A stretch of 57,129 bases of DNA from Pseudomonadota bacterium (GCA_023954855.1 JAGSGY010000029.1:1-57129); one strand, 5' to 3'; counted from the first letter of the stretch, positions 46,710 through 55,720 are shown. The notes: generated from the sequence alone by a model not told the origin. Numbers and translations: made by a program.

Positions 46710-48263
46710 TCAGCGACTCGCGACGCAGGCCTTATCCGTGCCGCGAACAACGTACTGCGAGTGGCCCTCGCGGACGAGCACGGTGCACTCCCACACTGCA
46801 CCCTCGTCGCGAACACGAACTTCATGAGATCCCACCGGTAGCTGGAGCGCCCGGCGCGAGACTACCTGCCCTTCCGAGGTGTGAACCACGAGATCAGCCG
46901 GTTCGAGCACGAAGGTCACAGAGCCGAGGGTCGGCGCGACCGGCGCCTCAGGCGATGGTTCCGGAGCGGGAACTGGCGCCGGCACCACCGGTTTCGGGCG
47001 GGCGATAGGAGCTGGCGCCGGAACTGGCGCAGGCGCCGGCTCCACCACTTCGACGACAGGGTCGGGCTCGGCGGGCTCGGGGGCCGGTGCTGGCTCCTTG
47101 ACGGGCTCCTCGACGGCCTCCACGACGGGCTCCGCAGCCACCGGCGTGGGCTCGGCCACTCCTCCCGACCGCAGCCACGGGCCCGCGACCACGCCAAAGC
47201 CAATCGCAAGCACCAGCACAGCGAGAAGCACGGGCCAGAACCAGGGGCGGCGGGCCAGGTCGGCGCTCAGGTCACCGGTCGTCGCCACCGCTAGCGGCGC
47301 CGCTTCGGTCCCTCCAAACTCAGTCGTCACCGCAAAGGTCTCGGCGCTGCCGTCCTCGGCGAAGACCGTCGGCTCGGACTGGGTGGCGGGCGCCTGGACC
47401 ACGCAGCGCACTTCGGCCCACTCGCGAAGGTCGGGGCCACCGAGCTCGGCGGCGAGACTGCGTGCCTGCAGCACCACGTCATGGGCGCGGGGTCGTTCAG
47501 ACGGCTCGAGCGCGCACATCTGCGCCGCGAGAGCTTGAATCTCAGGCTGCTCCGCGACCTTGGCCAACGCGGTCTCGAGGTCCTCTGTGAAGGCCTTGGG
47601 CGACAGGCGCATACGCTCGAGCTCTTCCCCAGAGACCAGCTCTACCAGGGTAATGCCGAGCGAGAACACGTCCGAGGGGGCCTCCGAGATGCCCTCCAGC
47701 CAGCGCTCGGGCGCCATGTACCGTGCCGTCCCAAACTGCTGGCTTCGGGTCTGGGCTTCGCGTGCGTCAAAGGTGGCGCGGGCGACACCGAAGTCCATCA
47801 CCTTCACCGCACCCCGCGGGGTGACCATGACGTTCGACGGCTTGATGTCGCGGTGGACCACGCGAAGCGGTCCGGTCGAGCCCATCGGGTGCGCGTCCCA
47901 GGCTGCTGCCAGCGCATCCGCGACCGCCGCCACGATCTGCAGTGCCGCCACGGGAGGAACTTGCTCAGCCGCCACCGCCGAGAGGTCGATGCCCTCCACC
48001 GGCTCCATCAGGACTGCGAGCCGGTCGTCGATACGCGTCAGCCCATGCACGCGGACGATGTGATCGTGATTCAGCAGCGCGAGAAGGCGCGCCTCATCCC
48101 GAAGACGTCCGGCCAGGTGCGCATCGTGGCTGTACTGCGCGTGAAGCCACTTCACCGCGAGTGTCTGCACAAAGCCCTCATCCTCATCGCGCATCTCGGC
48201 CAGGTGCACCTCTCCGAAGGCACCTTCTCCCAGCTTTCGCAGCAGGCGATAACTTCGCGGCAA
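46710..48263 (-). CDS. Transmembrane Ser/Thr protein kinase with PEGA-like C-terminus
   Basis: 517 residues from a TTG at 48263 (AGGAG nine bases upstream). Residues 1-262 are an intact kinase: KLGEGAFGEVHLAEM, LAVKWLH lysine, HRDIKPSN (~136), DFGVAR, GTARYMAPERW. A helix lies near 330-350 (WFWPVLLAVLVLAIGFGVV). A Pro/Glu/Val/Ala-rich linker (~360-430) leads to a PEGA-like beta domain (SVTFVLEPADLVVHTSEGQV ... LPVGSHEVRVRDEG). It is a membrane receptor kinase with an envelope-facing domain. It precedes the glycine-rich protein gene by 45 bases and follows the VTT gene by 12, so all are co-transcribed. Confidence 0.88.
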   Translation of the reverse strand: MPRSYRLLRKLGEGAFGEVHLAEMRDEDEGFVQTLAVKWLHAQYSHDAHLAGRLRDEARLLALLNHDHIVRVHGLTRIDDRLAVLMEPVEGIDLSAVAAEQVPPVAALQIVAAVADALAAAWDAHPMGSTGPLRVVHRDIKPSNVMVTPRGAVKVMDFGVARATFDAREAQTRSQQFGTARYMAPERWLEGISEAPSDVFSLGITLVELVSGEELERMRLSPKAFTEDLETALAKVAEQPEIQALAAQMCALEPSERPRAHDVVLQARSLAAELGGPDLREWAEVRCVVQAPATQSEPTVFAEDGSAETFAVTTEFGGTEAAPLAVATTGDLSADLARRPWFWPVLLAVLVLAIGFGVVAGPWLRSGGVAEPTPVAAEPVVEAVEEPVKEPAPAPEPAEPDPVVEVVEPAPAPVPAPAPIARPKPVVPAPVPAPEPSPEAPVAPTLGSVTFVLEPADLVVHTSEGQVVSRRALQLPVGSHEVRVRDEGAVWECTVLVREGHSQYVVRGTDKACVASR

Positions 48264-48275
48264 GCCGTTCTTCTC

Positions 48276-48869
48276 CTACTGAAAGCGCTCGGACATCGAC
48301 AGTACACCGGCGATACCCGAGAGGTAGAACAGCACCTTGGGAAAGCGGAACAGCGCGCCAATCAACACCGACCGAATCGGGATCTGGCTCGCACCCGCGC
48401 CCCACGTCGCGATGGCAAACGGGAACGGCGTGAGCGCAGCGATGGCGACCGCGCGCACGCCATAGCGGTGCAGGAACGCTCGAAGTCGATAGCGAATCAG
48501 CATGCGCTGGACCCACGCCACTCCGCCCAGGCGGTTGCCGATGGCGTAGCCCACCACGCCGGAGAGCACCGACCCGGAACCCGCCGCCAGCAGCACCGAG
48601 CCGTAGCCGAGCCCACCATCGAGCGCGAAGAGCAAGACCGGCTCGTGTGTGAGGCCTGGCGTGGCGTCAATCAGCAAGCACCCGACGAACACACCGAGAA
48701 TTCCGAAGTTCTCGACGAACGCCTCGCTCACGATGGCCAACGGCTCCGCAGCGAGTGTGTACACCACCCCCACTCCGACCATCAACACCACAAAGCCGAC
48801 GACGAGCCGACGAAACAGCGTCTTCAGTGCGAGCGGATCCTCTTCTTCGGCCTGGGACTCGGTAGTCAC
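48276..48869 (-). CDS. VTT/DedA (SNARE-associated) family membrane protein
   Basis: 197 residues from a GTG. Four to five hydrophobic segments. The VTT pattern lies in the second half: RYGVRAVAIAALTPFPFAIA followed by WGAGASQIPIRSVLIGALFRFPKVLFY. VTT/DedA proteins are implicated in lipid scrambling or undecaprenyl-phosphate handling. First gene of a seven-gene minus-strand run. TATAGG at 48880-48875 ends 5 bases before the GTG and no Shine-Dalgarno is seen, so transcription may start at the start codon. Confidence 0.8.
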   Translation of the reverse strand: MTTESQAEEEDPLALKTLFRRLVVGFVVLMVGVGVVYTLAAEPLAIVSEAFVENFGILGVFVGCLLIDATPGLTHEPVLLFALDGGLGYGSVLLAAGSGSVLSGVVGYAIGNRLGGVAWVQRMLIRYRLRAFLHRYGVRAVAIAALTPFPFAIATWGAGASQIPIRSVLIGALFRFPKVLFYLSGIAGVLSMSERFQ

Positions 48870-48874
48870 GCTGG

Positions 48875-48880
48875 CCTATA
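48875..48880 (-). promoter_or_regulatory. Putative -10 box at the head of the seven-gene run
   Basis: TATAGG on the minus strand ends 5 bases before the GTG at 48869, with no Shine-Dalgarno between. Fits a leaderless promoter; no convincing -35 seen. Confidence 0.35.
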
Positions 48881-48930
48881 CCGAGGCGGTGGTTCACGCG
48901 CACCGCGATCGAGTGGGATATGCCGTCCTC

Positions 48931-48935
48931 GGAGG
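48931..48935 (+). promoter_or_regulatory. Shine-Dalgarno GGAGG choosing the GTG start at 48941
   Basis: GGAGG lies 5 bases before GTG 48941. The upstream in-frame ATG at 48920 has no site. The GTG also begins a clean signal peptide. Confidence 0.75.
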
Positions 48936-48940
48936 ATCAC

Positions 48941-49528
48941 GTGCGAGCAGCTCTTGTCGTGGCCAGTCTCATGCTCTCGACCCAAGCGGTGGCCTACGAG
49001 CCGCTGATTGACGGTGGTGTCGAAGAGGCTTGGGCAGCGCTAAAGAAGCTCCCTCCGCGGGTGAGCTGGGAGTTCGCGCTGTCCACGGGCTACGGCGACG
49101 TGCCCTACTGGCGCGACGAAGCCCAGGCGTGGATGACCATGGGAGGTCGCTTCAGCATGGGGCGTCACCTCGAGAAGACCCCCGCACAACGCTTCGGTGG
49201 CTCGCTGTCGACCACTCTCGAAGGTGCTGTCCCACACAACTTCGCGTGGGTCATCGAGCCCGCCGTCACCTGGGACACCATTCTCGCGCCCCTTCAAGTC
49301 GGCGTGAGCGTCGGCCCCGCGTTCTCGTTCAACGCCGCCAACCGCCTGGTCGGCTGGGACACCAAGATGATTGCGGGGCCGAGTGCGGCCTTGCGTATCG
49401 GCTACAGCGAGAACTGGTCGCGGGTCGGACGCCGCTTCCACGTGCTCTTCGAGCCAAAGATCCGCTACCAAGCAAATCTTCTGAGCCCGACCTTCAGTAT
49501 CGTCATCGGCTCGGGCATGGGCCGCTAG
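48941..49528 (+). CDS. Small exported beta-barrel-like protein
   Basis: 195 residues from GTG 48941. Signal peptide VRAALVVASLMLSTQAVA. The rest is short amphipathic strands with aromatic residues (SWEFALSTGYGDVPYW, FGGSLSTTLEGAVPHNFAWV, VGVSVGPAFSFNAANRLVGW), consistent with an eight-stranded outer-membrane barrel. It ends with FSIVIGSGMGR, lacking the usual C-terminal aromatic, so the barrel assignment is tentative. No close family recognised. Divergent from the VTT gene. Confidence 0.6.
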   Translation: MRAALVVASLMLSTQAVAYEPLIDGGVEEAWAALKKLPPRVSWEFALSTGYGDVPYWRDEAQAWMTMGGRFSMGRHLEKTPAQRFGGSLSTTLEGAVPHNFAWVIEPAVTWDTILAPLQVGVSVGPAFSFNAANRLVGWDTKMIAGPSAALRIGYSENWSRVGRRFHVLFEPKIRYQANLLSPTFSIVIGSGMGR

Positions 49529-49553
49529 ACGCCCCATCGAGGCGTGATCGCGC

Positions 49554-50306
49554 CTAGGTCGCAGGCGGAGTGATGATGCCGAACACGCCACCCGTGTTGT
49601 CGGCCACGACGGCCATGCGCCCGATGCCCGGCACTTCCATGATCGGGGCGTGCACGGCACCGCCATGCTGAGTCACCCGTGCGAGACAGGCGTCGACATC
49701 GGCAACGCGAACCCAGGTGAGCCACATCGCTGGAGCGTCGGGGTTCATGCCGGCCATCGCACCGCCCACCTGCGTGTCGCCATCCTTGAGCACGAAGTAC
49801 TTGCCGTCGGGCATGTCCATGGTCTCGGTCGTCAGCCCCAAAAAGGCCTTTAGCCAAGCAACGTCGGCGTCGAGGTCCTTGCTGTGCAGCTCGACCCAGT
49901 GAATGGAGCCGTCACCATCGGGCGGGTTGGTCGCGCTCGCCTCATCGGCCTCGTGGAACAGATGAAGGTGTGCCCCGCTCGGACTCGCAATCACGCTGAA
50001 GCGCCCAGGCGGAATGTCCATCGCCGGCATGACCAAGGTGCCACCGGCCTCAACGGCAGCGGCCGTCCGCGCATCCACGTCATCCACGCGGAGGTAGTTC
50101 TCCCAGTGCGAAGGGATCCCGGCAACCGGAGGGGCCATCAGGTGCGCACGCTGCACCCCTGCTGCGGCGAGCATAGTCGAGGTCTGCCCACCCATATCTA
50201 CGTCGGCAGCAGTCCAGCCGAGGACCTCGGTGTAGAAGGCCTTCGCCTTGTCGACGTCGGTGGACAGGATGCCGTGCCAGCAGAACTCGTTGTTGATGTA
50301 GGCCAT
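49554..50306 (-). CDS. Two-domain VOC (glyoxalase-fold) protein
   Basis: 250 residues from the ATG at 50306 with GGAG upstream. The longer open frame from 50465 is rejected because it lacks a ribosome site and its extra residues look like shadow sequence. Two VOC modules: ~1-120 (HGILSTDVDKAKAFYTEVLG) and ~130-250 (HWVELHSKDLDADVAWLKAF). It resembles the CFP-30B type of VOC protein. Substrate unknown; metal ligands not fully certain. The 166-base gap upstream (50307-50472) shows no gene. Confidence 0.85.
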   Translation of the reverse strand: MAYINNEFCWHGILSTDVDKAKAFYTEVLGWTAADVDMGGQTSTMLAAAGVQRAHLMAPPVAGIPSHWENYLRVDDVDARTAAAVEAGGTLVMPAMDIPPGRFSVIASPSGAHLHLFHEADEASATNPPDGDGSIHWVELHSKDLDADVAWLKAFLGLTTETMDMPDGKYFVLKDGDTQVGGAMAGMNPDAPAMWLTWVRVADVDACLARVTQHGGAVHAPIMEVPGIGRMAVVADNTGGVFGIITPPAT

Positions 50307-50472
50307 GGTGATCTCCGGTGGGCGCTCGCCCCGTGTGCGTTCGTAGACAAGACGAACGACCATGCGGCAGATCGACAGCCGGGGATCGTTTTTCGGCCGA
50401 AGCGGCGTGAACACCCGACCGCCTACACAACGGCGACGCGAACACCATCGGGCAGAACCCGACAATCACCGC

Positions 50473-51234
50473 TCAGGCAGCCTCGGCATCCGGGGCGGGC
50501 TTCTGGTCCTCGGGCAGCGCATCTTCGAAGGCCTGCTCCACCTCGAGCAAGTGCTCGGCGAGACTGCGCTTCTTCCACTCGGACGTGTCAATGGGAGGCA
50601 GGATCTCGATCTCGACGTCGACGGCGGTGAGCCGCATCTTGCCCTTCTCCCACGCCTTGTGGGCGCCCTTCACGACGACGGGAACGACCGGCAGGCCGGT
50701 CTGCATGGCGAGGTGGCCGAAGCCCTTCTTGAACGGGCGCTTCAGCCGACCGGTCCGCGAGCGAGTGCCTTCCGGCCAGATGTAGATCGAAAGCTGCTTT
50801 TCTTTGACGAACGCGGCGAGCTCGCGCAGCGACAGCACGGCCTGACGCGGACTGGAGCGATCGATGCGGAGGTGCCCAGAGAGCAAGTAGAGCTGCCCGA
50901 GGAAGGGGTAGTAAACCACTTCCTTCTTGGCGATGCCCACCGTCCCGACGGGCGAGAGCCACATGCCGATGAACACATCGAGCGCCGAGGAGTGATTCGA
51001 CACGTAGATGGCCGGACGGGACGCGTCGAGATGCTCGGTCCCCTTCCAGGTGAGGCGTGAACCCGACACCCATGTCATGGCCCGTCCCACGGTCTTTCCG
51101 TAGTAGTTGCAGGCCTTGATGCGCGCGATCCGGAAGGGCAACAACAGCACCAGCGCCGCCATGAACAGTCCAGTGCCGACCGCCATGACGAGGATGCCTA
51201 CGATGACCTTCAGAAATGTGGGTGCGTTTCCCAA
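50473..51234 (-). CDS. plsC: 1-acyl-sn-glycerol-3-phosphate acyltransferase
   Basis: 253 residues from a TTG at 51234 with GGAGG four bases upstream. An N-terminal membrane helix (VGILVMAVGTGLFMAALVLLL). Acyltransferase motifs are intact: NHSSALD (catalytic His and Asp, ~80), the IDRSS region, WPEGTRSRTG (~135), and VPVVVKGAH. The enzyme adds a second acyl chain to lysophosphatidate at the inner membrane. C-terminal tail is acidic. Standalone gene, divergent from the 51349 lipoprotein. Confidence 0.88.
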   Translation of the reverse strand: MGNAPTFLKVIVGILVMAVGTGLFMAALVLLLPFRIARIKACNYYGKTVGRAMTWVSGSRLTWKGTEHLDASRPAIYVSNHSSALDVFIGMWLSPVGTVGIAKKEVVYYPFLGQLYLLSGHLRIDRSSPRQAVLSLRELAAFVKEKQLSIYIWPEGTRSRTGRLKRPFKKGFGHLAMQTGLPVVPVVVKGAHKAWEKGKMRLTAVDVEIEILPPIDTSEWKKRSLAEHLLEVEQAFEDALPEDQKPAPDAEAA

Positions 51235-51348
51235 CCGACCTCCGCCGTCCCCATTATTGGCGCCGCGTCACCGTTCCGTCATCGCGCGTAATCGACCTCA
51301 AACTCGGCCCACGGCACAAGCAGTATGCACGGACGGAGGAGCTTGAAA

Positions 51349-52401
51349 ATGAACCGCTTGGCCATCGGCCTTGTCGCCATCACTCTGGTCGGCTGCGCAG
51401 AAGTGCAGTTCACCGACAACATCGACCTGATTCTCGACTTCGGCATCACTCAGCGCGATGTCCTGAGCAGCCCCTATGTACGGGGAGCGCCGGTGAGCGT
51501 GTCCATCGATCGGCGGCGCAACGTCAATGACTGGCAGCTGCAATCCGAGGACCCGAACATCTTCGGCTTCGCGAACTTCACCACCCTCAGCGACGGAGAC
51601 CGCGCCCTGAAGATCACCGGCTGGGGTCAGGCGCTCGAGGTCGGCGAAGCCACACTCGCCGCCATCGATAGCCGCGGGCGCACCCGCGACAGCGTCACGA
51701 TTGAGGTCGCCACCCCGACCCACGCCACCCTCGCCTCTGCCGCGCGTCTGTTCGGTGGCGAGACGGCCGATGAGGCCGACGTCGACGAGCTGCTGATCCT
51801 CGCCGGTGGCACCGCCACCTTTCAGGTTCGCTACTTCGACGACGAGCGGCAGCTGTTCGGCAATGCGGTGCTCGACGCCGATCCGAGTGAATCCCTCGAG
51901 GCCGACCCGCGCGAGACCTTCTTGTTCGAGCAGCGGGAGTGGCTGTCGCTCACGCCCGACACCGTGGGCATCCACACGGTCGACTTGTACGCGGATGGGG
52001 AGGACCTCGGTCAGTGGGAGGTCGAGGCGGTAGACGAGAGCGCGATCGCGGAGATCACCCTGGCGTTCGAGGAACAGGAGATCGAAGACCACTGGATCAC
52101 CGTTGTCGCCGAGGCCTGGACCGCCGATGGACGCCGCATCTACGGCGTCGACGTCGAGTGGGATCGCGAGGGCGTGACCGAGTTCGGCGAGGGCGATCTG
52201 TACCGCTACCGGTACACGGAAGGCCCGTCGGCAAGCCTCTGCGCGCGCATCGGCGACGTCACGTCGGACGCCGTGCAGATCCATGGCAATGGCTACGTCG
52301 ACAGCTCGAACAACATTGGATGCTCATCTGCCGGCTTCGGTGGGCTGTGGCTCGGCCCTCTCGCCCTGCTTGCCGTTCGTCGACGCGAGACCTCTTCCTG
52401 A
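51349..52401 (+). CDS. Lipoprotein with a MYXO-CTERM-like C-terminal tail
   Basis: 350 residues from ATG 51349 with GGAGG at 51335-51339. N-terminal lipobox LVGC (Cys near 15). The mature part is beta-rich with Ig-like strands (ATFQVRYFDDERQLFGNAVL, VGIHTVDLYADGEDLGQWEV). The C-terminus ends in a GCSS motif, a hydrophobic stretch (GLWLGPLALLAV) and a basic RRR tail, closely like MYXO-CTERM sorting signals that are cleaved and lipid-modified. A protein with both a lipid-anchor N-terminus and such a tail is unusual. Function unknown. TATGCA at 51324-51329 is a possible -10. Confidence 0.75.
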   Translation: MNRLAIGLVAITLVGCAEVQFTDNIDLILDFGITQRDVLSSPYVRGAPVSVSIDRRRNVNDWQLQSEDPNIFGFANFTTLSDGDRALKITGWGQALEVGEATLAAIDSRGRTRDSVTIEVATPTHATLASAARLFGGETADEADVDELLILAGGTATFQVRYFDDERQLFGNAVLDADPSESLEADPRETFLFEQREWLSLTPDTVGIHTVDLYADGEDLGQWEVEAVDESAIAEITLAFEEQEIEDHWITVVAEAWTADGRRIYGVDVEWDREGVTEFGEGDLYRYRYTEGPSASLCARIGDVTSDAVQIHGNGYVDSSNNIGCSSAGFGGLWLGPLALLAVRRRETSS

Positions 52402-52492
52402 AAGCGGTCGGGAACGACTTTCTCACCGTCAACGGATTACGGGCGTCTAAGCAAGATTTTCCGAATGAACTCACGGAACTTCGTGGGACGTG

Positions 52493-52543
52493 GTCTCGCG
52501 TGACACAACGAGACCCTAGCGGGAACGGCTTCACAGTTATACA
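52493..52543 (+). promoter_or_regulatory. Candidate operator hairpin and -10 box for the thioredoxin-like gene
   Basis: The 169-base spacer 52402-52570 is less GC-rich than its surroundings. A perfect 6-bp inverted repeat, GTCTCG (52493-52498) and CGAGAC (52509-52514), is followed by TATACA at 52538-52543, 27 bases before the start. No clear -35, so the assignment is tentative. Confidence 0.3.
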
Positions 52544-52570
52544 GGGGGCCCGCTTCATTTTGGAGGAAGT

Positions 52571-53314
52571 GTGACTCGTATCACGACCGCCGCCCTATCG
52601 GGCATCCTGGCCCTCGCCGCCTGCGCCGACCCCGCGCTCGACACCCGCATCGCGGATCTCGAGACCCAGGTGAAGACGCTCAACGAGAAAGTCACCACCC
52701 TCGAGGCGCGCCCCGCCGGTAAGGGTGGCCCGCCGGCCGCCAACGCCGCCGAGGAGGCTGCCGCTGGTGAGCTTCTCCGTCAGGCCAACGACCTCGCTCA
52801 GGCCCTCAAGTACGACGAGGCCAAGGCCAAGCTCGCTGAGCTCAAGACCAAGCACGGTGCCACCCGCGCCGCACGCTCGTCCGCGCGTCTCGACGCCGAG
52901 CTCGCTGTTGTCGGCATCGACGCTGGCGACCTCGAGGTCGAGAGCTGGTTCCAGGGCAACGCGAACATGAACGACGGCAAGGCGACCATGCTCGTCTTCT
53001 GGGAGACCTGGTGTCCCCACTGCCGCCGCGAGGTTCCGAACGTTCAGGCCACCTTCGACAAGTACAACTCGAAGGGTCTCAACGTCATCGCCCTCACCAA
53101 GATCACCAAGAGCTCCACGCCTGAAAAGGTCTCCGAGTTCATTGGCGAGAACAACCTCTCGTACCCCATCGCGAAGGAGAAGGACGGCTCGATGTCTTCC
53201 CGCTTCGGCGTCCGCGGAATCCCCGCTGCCGCGATGGTCAAGGACGGCAAGGTTGTCTGGCGTGGCCACCCCGCCCGCCTCACCGAAGAGATGATCGAAG
53301 GCTGGATCAACTAG
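52571..53314 (+). CDS. TlpA/ResA-like thioredoxin-fold lipoprotein
   Basis: 247 residues from a GTG with GGAGG just upstream. Lipobox LALAAC near residue 18. Residues ~25-60 predict a coiled coil (TRIADLETQVKTLNEKVTTLEAR). Residues ~65-105 are another helix pair. Residues ~120-245 form a thioredoxin fold with FWETWCPHCRREVPN (WCPHC active site, ~138-142) and the cis-Pro region RGIPAAAMV. It should reduce or isomerise envelope disulfides, perhaps haem c apoproteins such as those encoded in this window. Monocistronic; a strong terminator follows. Confidence 0.87.
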   Translation: MTRITTAALSGILALAACADPALDTRIADLETQVKTLNEKVTTLEARPAGKGGPPAANAAEEAAAGELLRQANDLAQALKYDEAKAKLAELKTKHGATRAARSSARLDAELAVVGIDAGDLEVESWFQGNANMNDGKATMLVFWETWCPHCRREVPNVQATFDKYNSKGLNVIALTKITKSSTPEKVSEFIGENNLSYPIAKEKDGSMSSRFGVRGIPAAAMVKDGKVVWRGHPARLTEEMIEGWIN

Positions 53315-53333
53315 CCCCACGGTCTTCTGACCA

Positions 53334-53370
53334 GAAAGGCGCGTTCACCCTCGTGGTGTTCGCGCCTTTC
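53334..53370. terminator. Bidirectional Rho-independent terminator
   Basis: GAAAGGCGCG (53334-53343) pairs perfectly with CGCGCCTTTC (53361-53370). CACC/GGTG add inner pairs across a 2x2 mismatch around a CTCGT loop. The ends give A-runs/T-runs of three on each strand. It sits between the convergent thioredoxin-like gene and purK, and can serve both. Confidence 0.75.
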
Positions 53371-53383
53371 GTGCGTCTGGGCT

Positions 53384-54481
53384 CTACTCGGTGACGGCCT
53401 CGACGATGGCGCGAGTCTGAGCCAACAGAGCTTCGAGCGCCTCATCGGTGTCGGCGGTCAGGTTCACGTGGCCAATCTTGCGTCCCGGCCGGGCGGTCTT
53501 GCCGTACAGGTGGGGGGCGACCCGCGGAAGGGCGAGCACCGATGCGAGCGGTGGCACCTGCCCGATGATGTTCACCATCGCTGAGGGACCGGTGCTGCCT
53601 GTGTCGCCGAGGGGCAGGCTCGCGACGGCGCGAATGTGGTTCTCGAACTGCGAGCAATGCGCGCCGTCCTGAGTCCAGTGTCCGCTGTTGTGTACGCGAG
53701 GCGCGATCTCGTTGGCGACGAAACCGCCTTCGGTCTCGAACCACTCGATGGCAATGACGCCGACGTAGTCCATCTGCTCGACCAGACGACGCGTGTGCGC
53801 CTCGAGCAACAGGCGATCGGCCTCGGACAAGTGGGGTGCCGGCACCCGGCTGTGCCGAAGAATGCCTTCGACGTGGGTGTTCTCAGCAGGCGCGTAGAAG
53901 GCGATGGTCCCATCACCGCCGCGTGCGGCCACGATCGACAGCTCGCGCCGCCACGGCACCCAGCCTTCGGCGATGCAGGGTGCATCCAGATCGCGCATGG
54001 CCTGAACCGCCTGCTCAGCGGACTCGACCTTGGCCATGCCCTTGCCGTCGTAGCCGCCGGTCCGCAGCTTCACGAGGGCGGGAAAGCCCACCACATCGCC
54101 AAGAGTGCGCGCGGCCTCTTCGTCGGCCAGGTCGACGTAGGGGGCCGTCGGAATGCCCGCGTTGTTCAGCAGCCGCTTCTCGAGCAGTCGGTCCCGAGTG
54201 GGAATCAGCGCAGAGGGATTGGGATGAAAAGCGACTCGCGCGGCGACCCTCTCGACGACCTCGAGCGGAACGTGCTCCACCTCGAAGGTACAGACGTCCA
54301 CGGACTCTGCGAAGGCATCGAGTGCCGCGAGGTCGTCCCATGCGTGGAGCCGGGATTGGTCGGTTGCGGCAGACGCGCATCCAGGCCCCGGAGCGTAGAT
54401 CACCGGCGTGAGCCCGAGCCGATGTGCCGCCATCGCGAGCATGCGCCCAAGCTGACCTCCACCAAGGATGCCGATCCTCAC
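53384..54481 (-). CDS. purK: N5-carboxyaminoimidazole ribonucleotide synthase PurK
   Basis: 365 residues from a GTG at 54481 that overlaps the purE stop as GTGA. ATP-grasp enzyme of purine synthesis: it carboxylates aminoimidazole ribonucleotide with ATP and bicarbonate. Visible signatures: [14 protein letters not shown] start, [45 protein letters not shown]. Length fits the family (E. coli 355). The far longer open frame running through purE has no coding logic there and is rejected. Confidence 0.93.
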   Translation of the reverse strand: MRIGILGGGQLGRMLAMAAHRLGLTPVIYAPGPGCASAATDQSRLHAWDDLAALDAFAESVDVCTFEVEHVPLEVVERVAARVAFHPNPSALIPTRDRLLEKRLLNNAGIPTAPYVDLADEEAARTLGDVVGFPALVKLRTGGYDGKGMAKVESAEQAVQAMRDLDAPCIAEGWVPWRRELSIVAARGGDGTIAFYAPAENTHVEGILRHSRVPAPHLSEADRLLLEAHTRRLVEQMDYVGVIAIEWFETEGGFVANEIAPRVHNSGHWTQDGAHCSQFENHIRAVASLPLGDTGSTGPSAMVNIIGQVPPLASVLALPRVAPHLYGKTARPGRKIGHVNLTADTDEALEALLAQTRAIVEAVTE

Positions 54482-54984
54482 GCCAGCTCCACGCGCGGGT
54501 CGGGGTCGGCGAGCACCGAGGCGGTCCGCGCATCGCGAAAGGCGACGAGCCGCTCTCTCACGGCTGTATCGGTCGTCGCGATGATGGCCGCACCAAGAAG
54601 CGCAGCGTTGATCGCGCCGGCCTTGCCGATGGCCAGGGTCCCGACCGGCACGCCGCCGGGCATCTGCACAATCGACAGCAACGAGTCGAGGCCGTTCAGT
54701 GCCCGCGACTGTACCGGCACCCCGAGTACGGGGACCCAAGTGCGAGCGGCGAGCATGCCCGGAAGGTGAGCGGCCCCACCAGCGCCAGCGATGATCGCTG
54801 CGAGCCCCTTTTCTTCTGCCTGGTCCGCGTAATCGAACAGCAATTGTGGGGTGCGATGCGCGCTGACGACGCGAACCTCGTAGGGAATCCCGAGGGCGTC
54901 GAGCGTGTCCGCCGCATGCTTCATTGTCGGCCAGTCCGAGCGGGATCCCATGACGATGCCGAGGACGGGATTTGGAGCGGACAC
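54478..54984 (-). CDS. purE: N5-carboxyaminoimidazole ribonucleotide mutase PurE
   Basis: 168 residues from a GTG with GGAGG four bases upstream. Class I PurE. Signatures [19 protein letters not shown] (catalytic His), [11 protein letters not shown] and [22 protein letters not shown] are all present. It moves the carboxyl group from N5 to C4 of the imidazole, the step after PurK. First gene of purEK. Confidence 0.94.
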   Translation of the reverse strand: MSAPNPVLGIVMGSRSDWPTMKHAADTLDALGIPYEVRVVSAHRTPQLLFDYADQAEEKGLAAIIAGAGGAAHLPGMLAARTWVPVLGVPVQSRALNGLDSLLSIVQMPGGVPVGTLAIGKAGAINAALLGAAIIATTDTAVRERLVAFRDARTASVLADPDPRVELA

Positions 54985-55009
54985 GCAGCCTCCAGGCTCT
55001 GGGGCAGGG

Positions 55010-55038
55010 TGGGTATCGGTCCTCTAAGGTCCCGTCAA
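55010..55038 (-). promoter_or_regulatory. Putative sigma-70-type promoter of purEK
   Basis: On the minus strand, TTGACG (55038-55033) and TACCCA (55015-55010) are spaced by exactly 17 bases, upstream of the purE start at 54984. The -10 is a weak match. No PurR-like box was recognised. Confidence 0.35.
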
Positions 55039-55204
55039 GCAGGTAGTCGTAGACGGATTGTCTGCGTGACAACGACGTTTCGGCTGGGTGATGGACCCGT
55101 GACCCAACCCCGCGTTGTGTCGTCCAAACAACATCCCTGCCACGGCTTGCTGCGGTGACCCTACGCCGGGGACAGGCATACATGCTGGGTCCAAGGAGAA
55201 GCCC

Positions 55205-55720
55205 ATGCGCCTCGTCACCACTCTTGCCGTCCTCGCCCTCACCGCCTGCGGCGGCGCCGAGACCCCCGCCCCCGCCCCCGCTCCCGAGCCGGCCGCCGAG
55301 CCCGCCCCCGAGCCCGCTCCCGAGCCGGCCGCCGAAGAGGCCCCCGACCTCGCCGCCATGAGCGCGGACGAGCAGAAGACCTGGCTCATGACCAAGGGTG
55401 AAGAGGTCTACAAGACCGGTGGAAGCGGCGGCATCGCCTGCCAGACCTGCCACATGGAGAACGGCGAAGGCACCCCCGGTGTCTTCCCGCCGCTCAAGGG
55501 CGCTGGCGACTTCTTTGGTGACTGCACCAAGCACGCCGGCTTCGTCATCAACGGCCTGACCGGAGAGATCGAGGTCGCTGGCGTCAAGTACAACAGCGCC
55601 ATGCCGGCCCAGGGCAACCTCACCGACATCGAGATTGCCGCCGTCATCACCTACGAGCGCAACTCCTGGGGCAACGAGGGCAGCGTCTGCCTTCCCGCCG
55701 ACGTCGCCAAGGCCCGCTAG
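55205..55720 (+). CDS. Class I cytochrome c lipoprotein
   Basis: 171 residues from ATG 55205 (AAGGAG upstream). The signal MRLVTTLAVLALTAC is a lipobox. A Pro/Ala/Glu linker (residues ~18-50, repeating APAPEPAAEP-type) leads to one haem c motif, CQTCHMENGEG near 80-90, and a likely distal Met in SAMPAQ (~133). Small monohaem c fold. The linker length suggests reach across the periplasm. Electron partner unknown. Divergent from purE. Its downstream neighbour, 33 bases on, is a TPR protein. Confidence 0.85.
   Translation: MRLVTTLAVLALTACGGAETPAPAPAPEPAAEPAPEPAPEPAAEEAPDLAAMSADEQKTWLMTKGEEVYKTGGSGGIACQTCHMENGEGTPGVFPPLKGAGDFFGDCTKHAGFVINGLTGEIEVAGVKYNSAMPAQGNLTDIEIAAVITYERNSWGNEGSVCLPADVAKAR

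Noticed and set aside
53384-55534. PurK frame extended to 716 residues
   Set aside because: The extension crosses purE and the purE promoter. The GTG at 54481 gives the standard PurK N-terminus and couples to purE.
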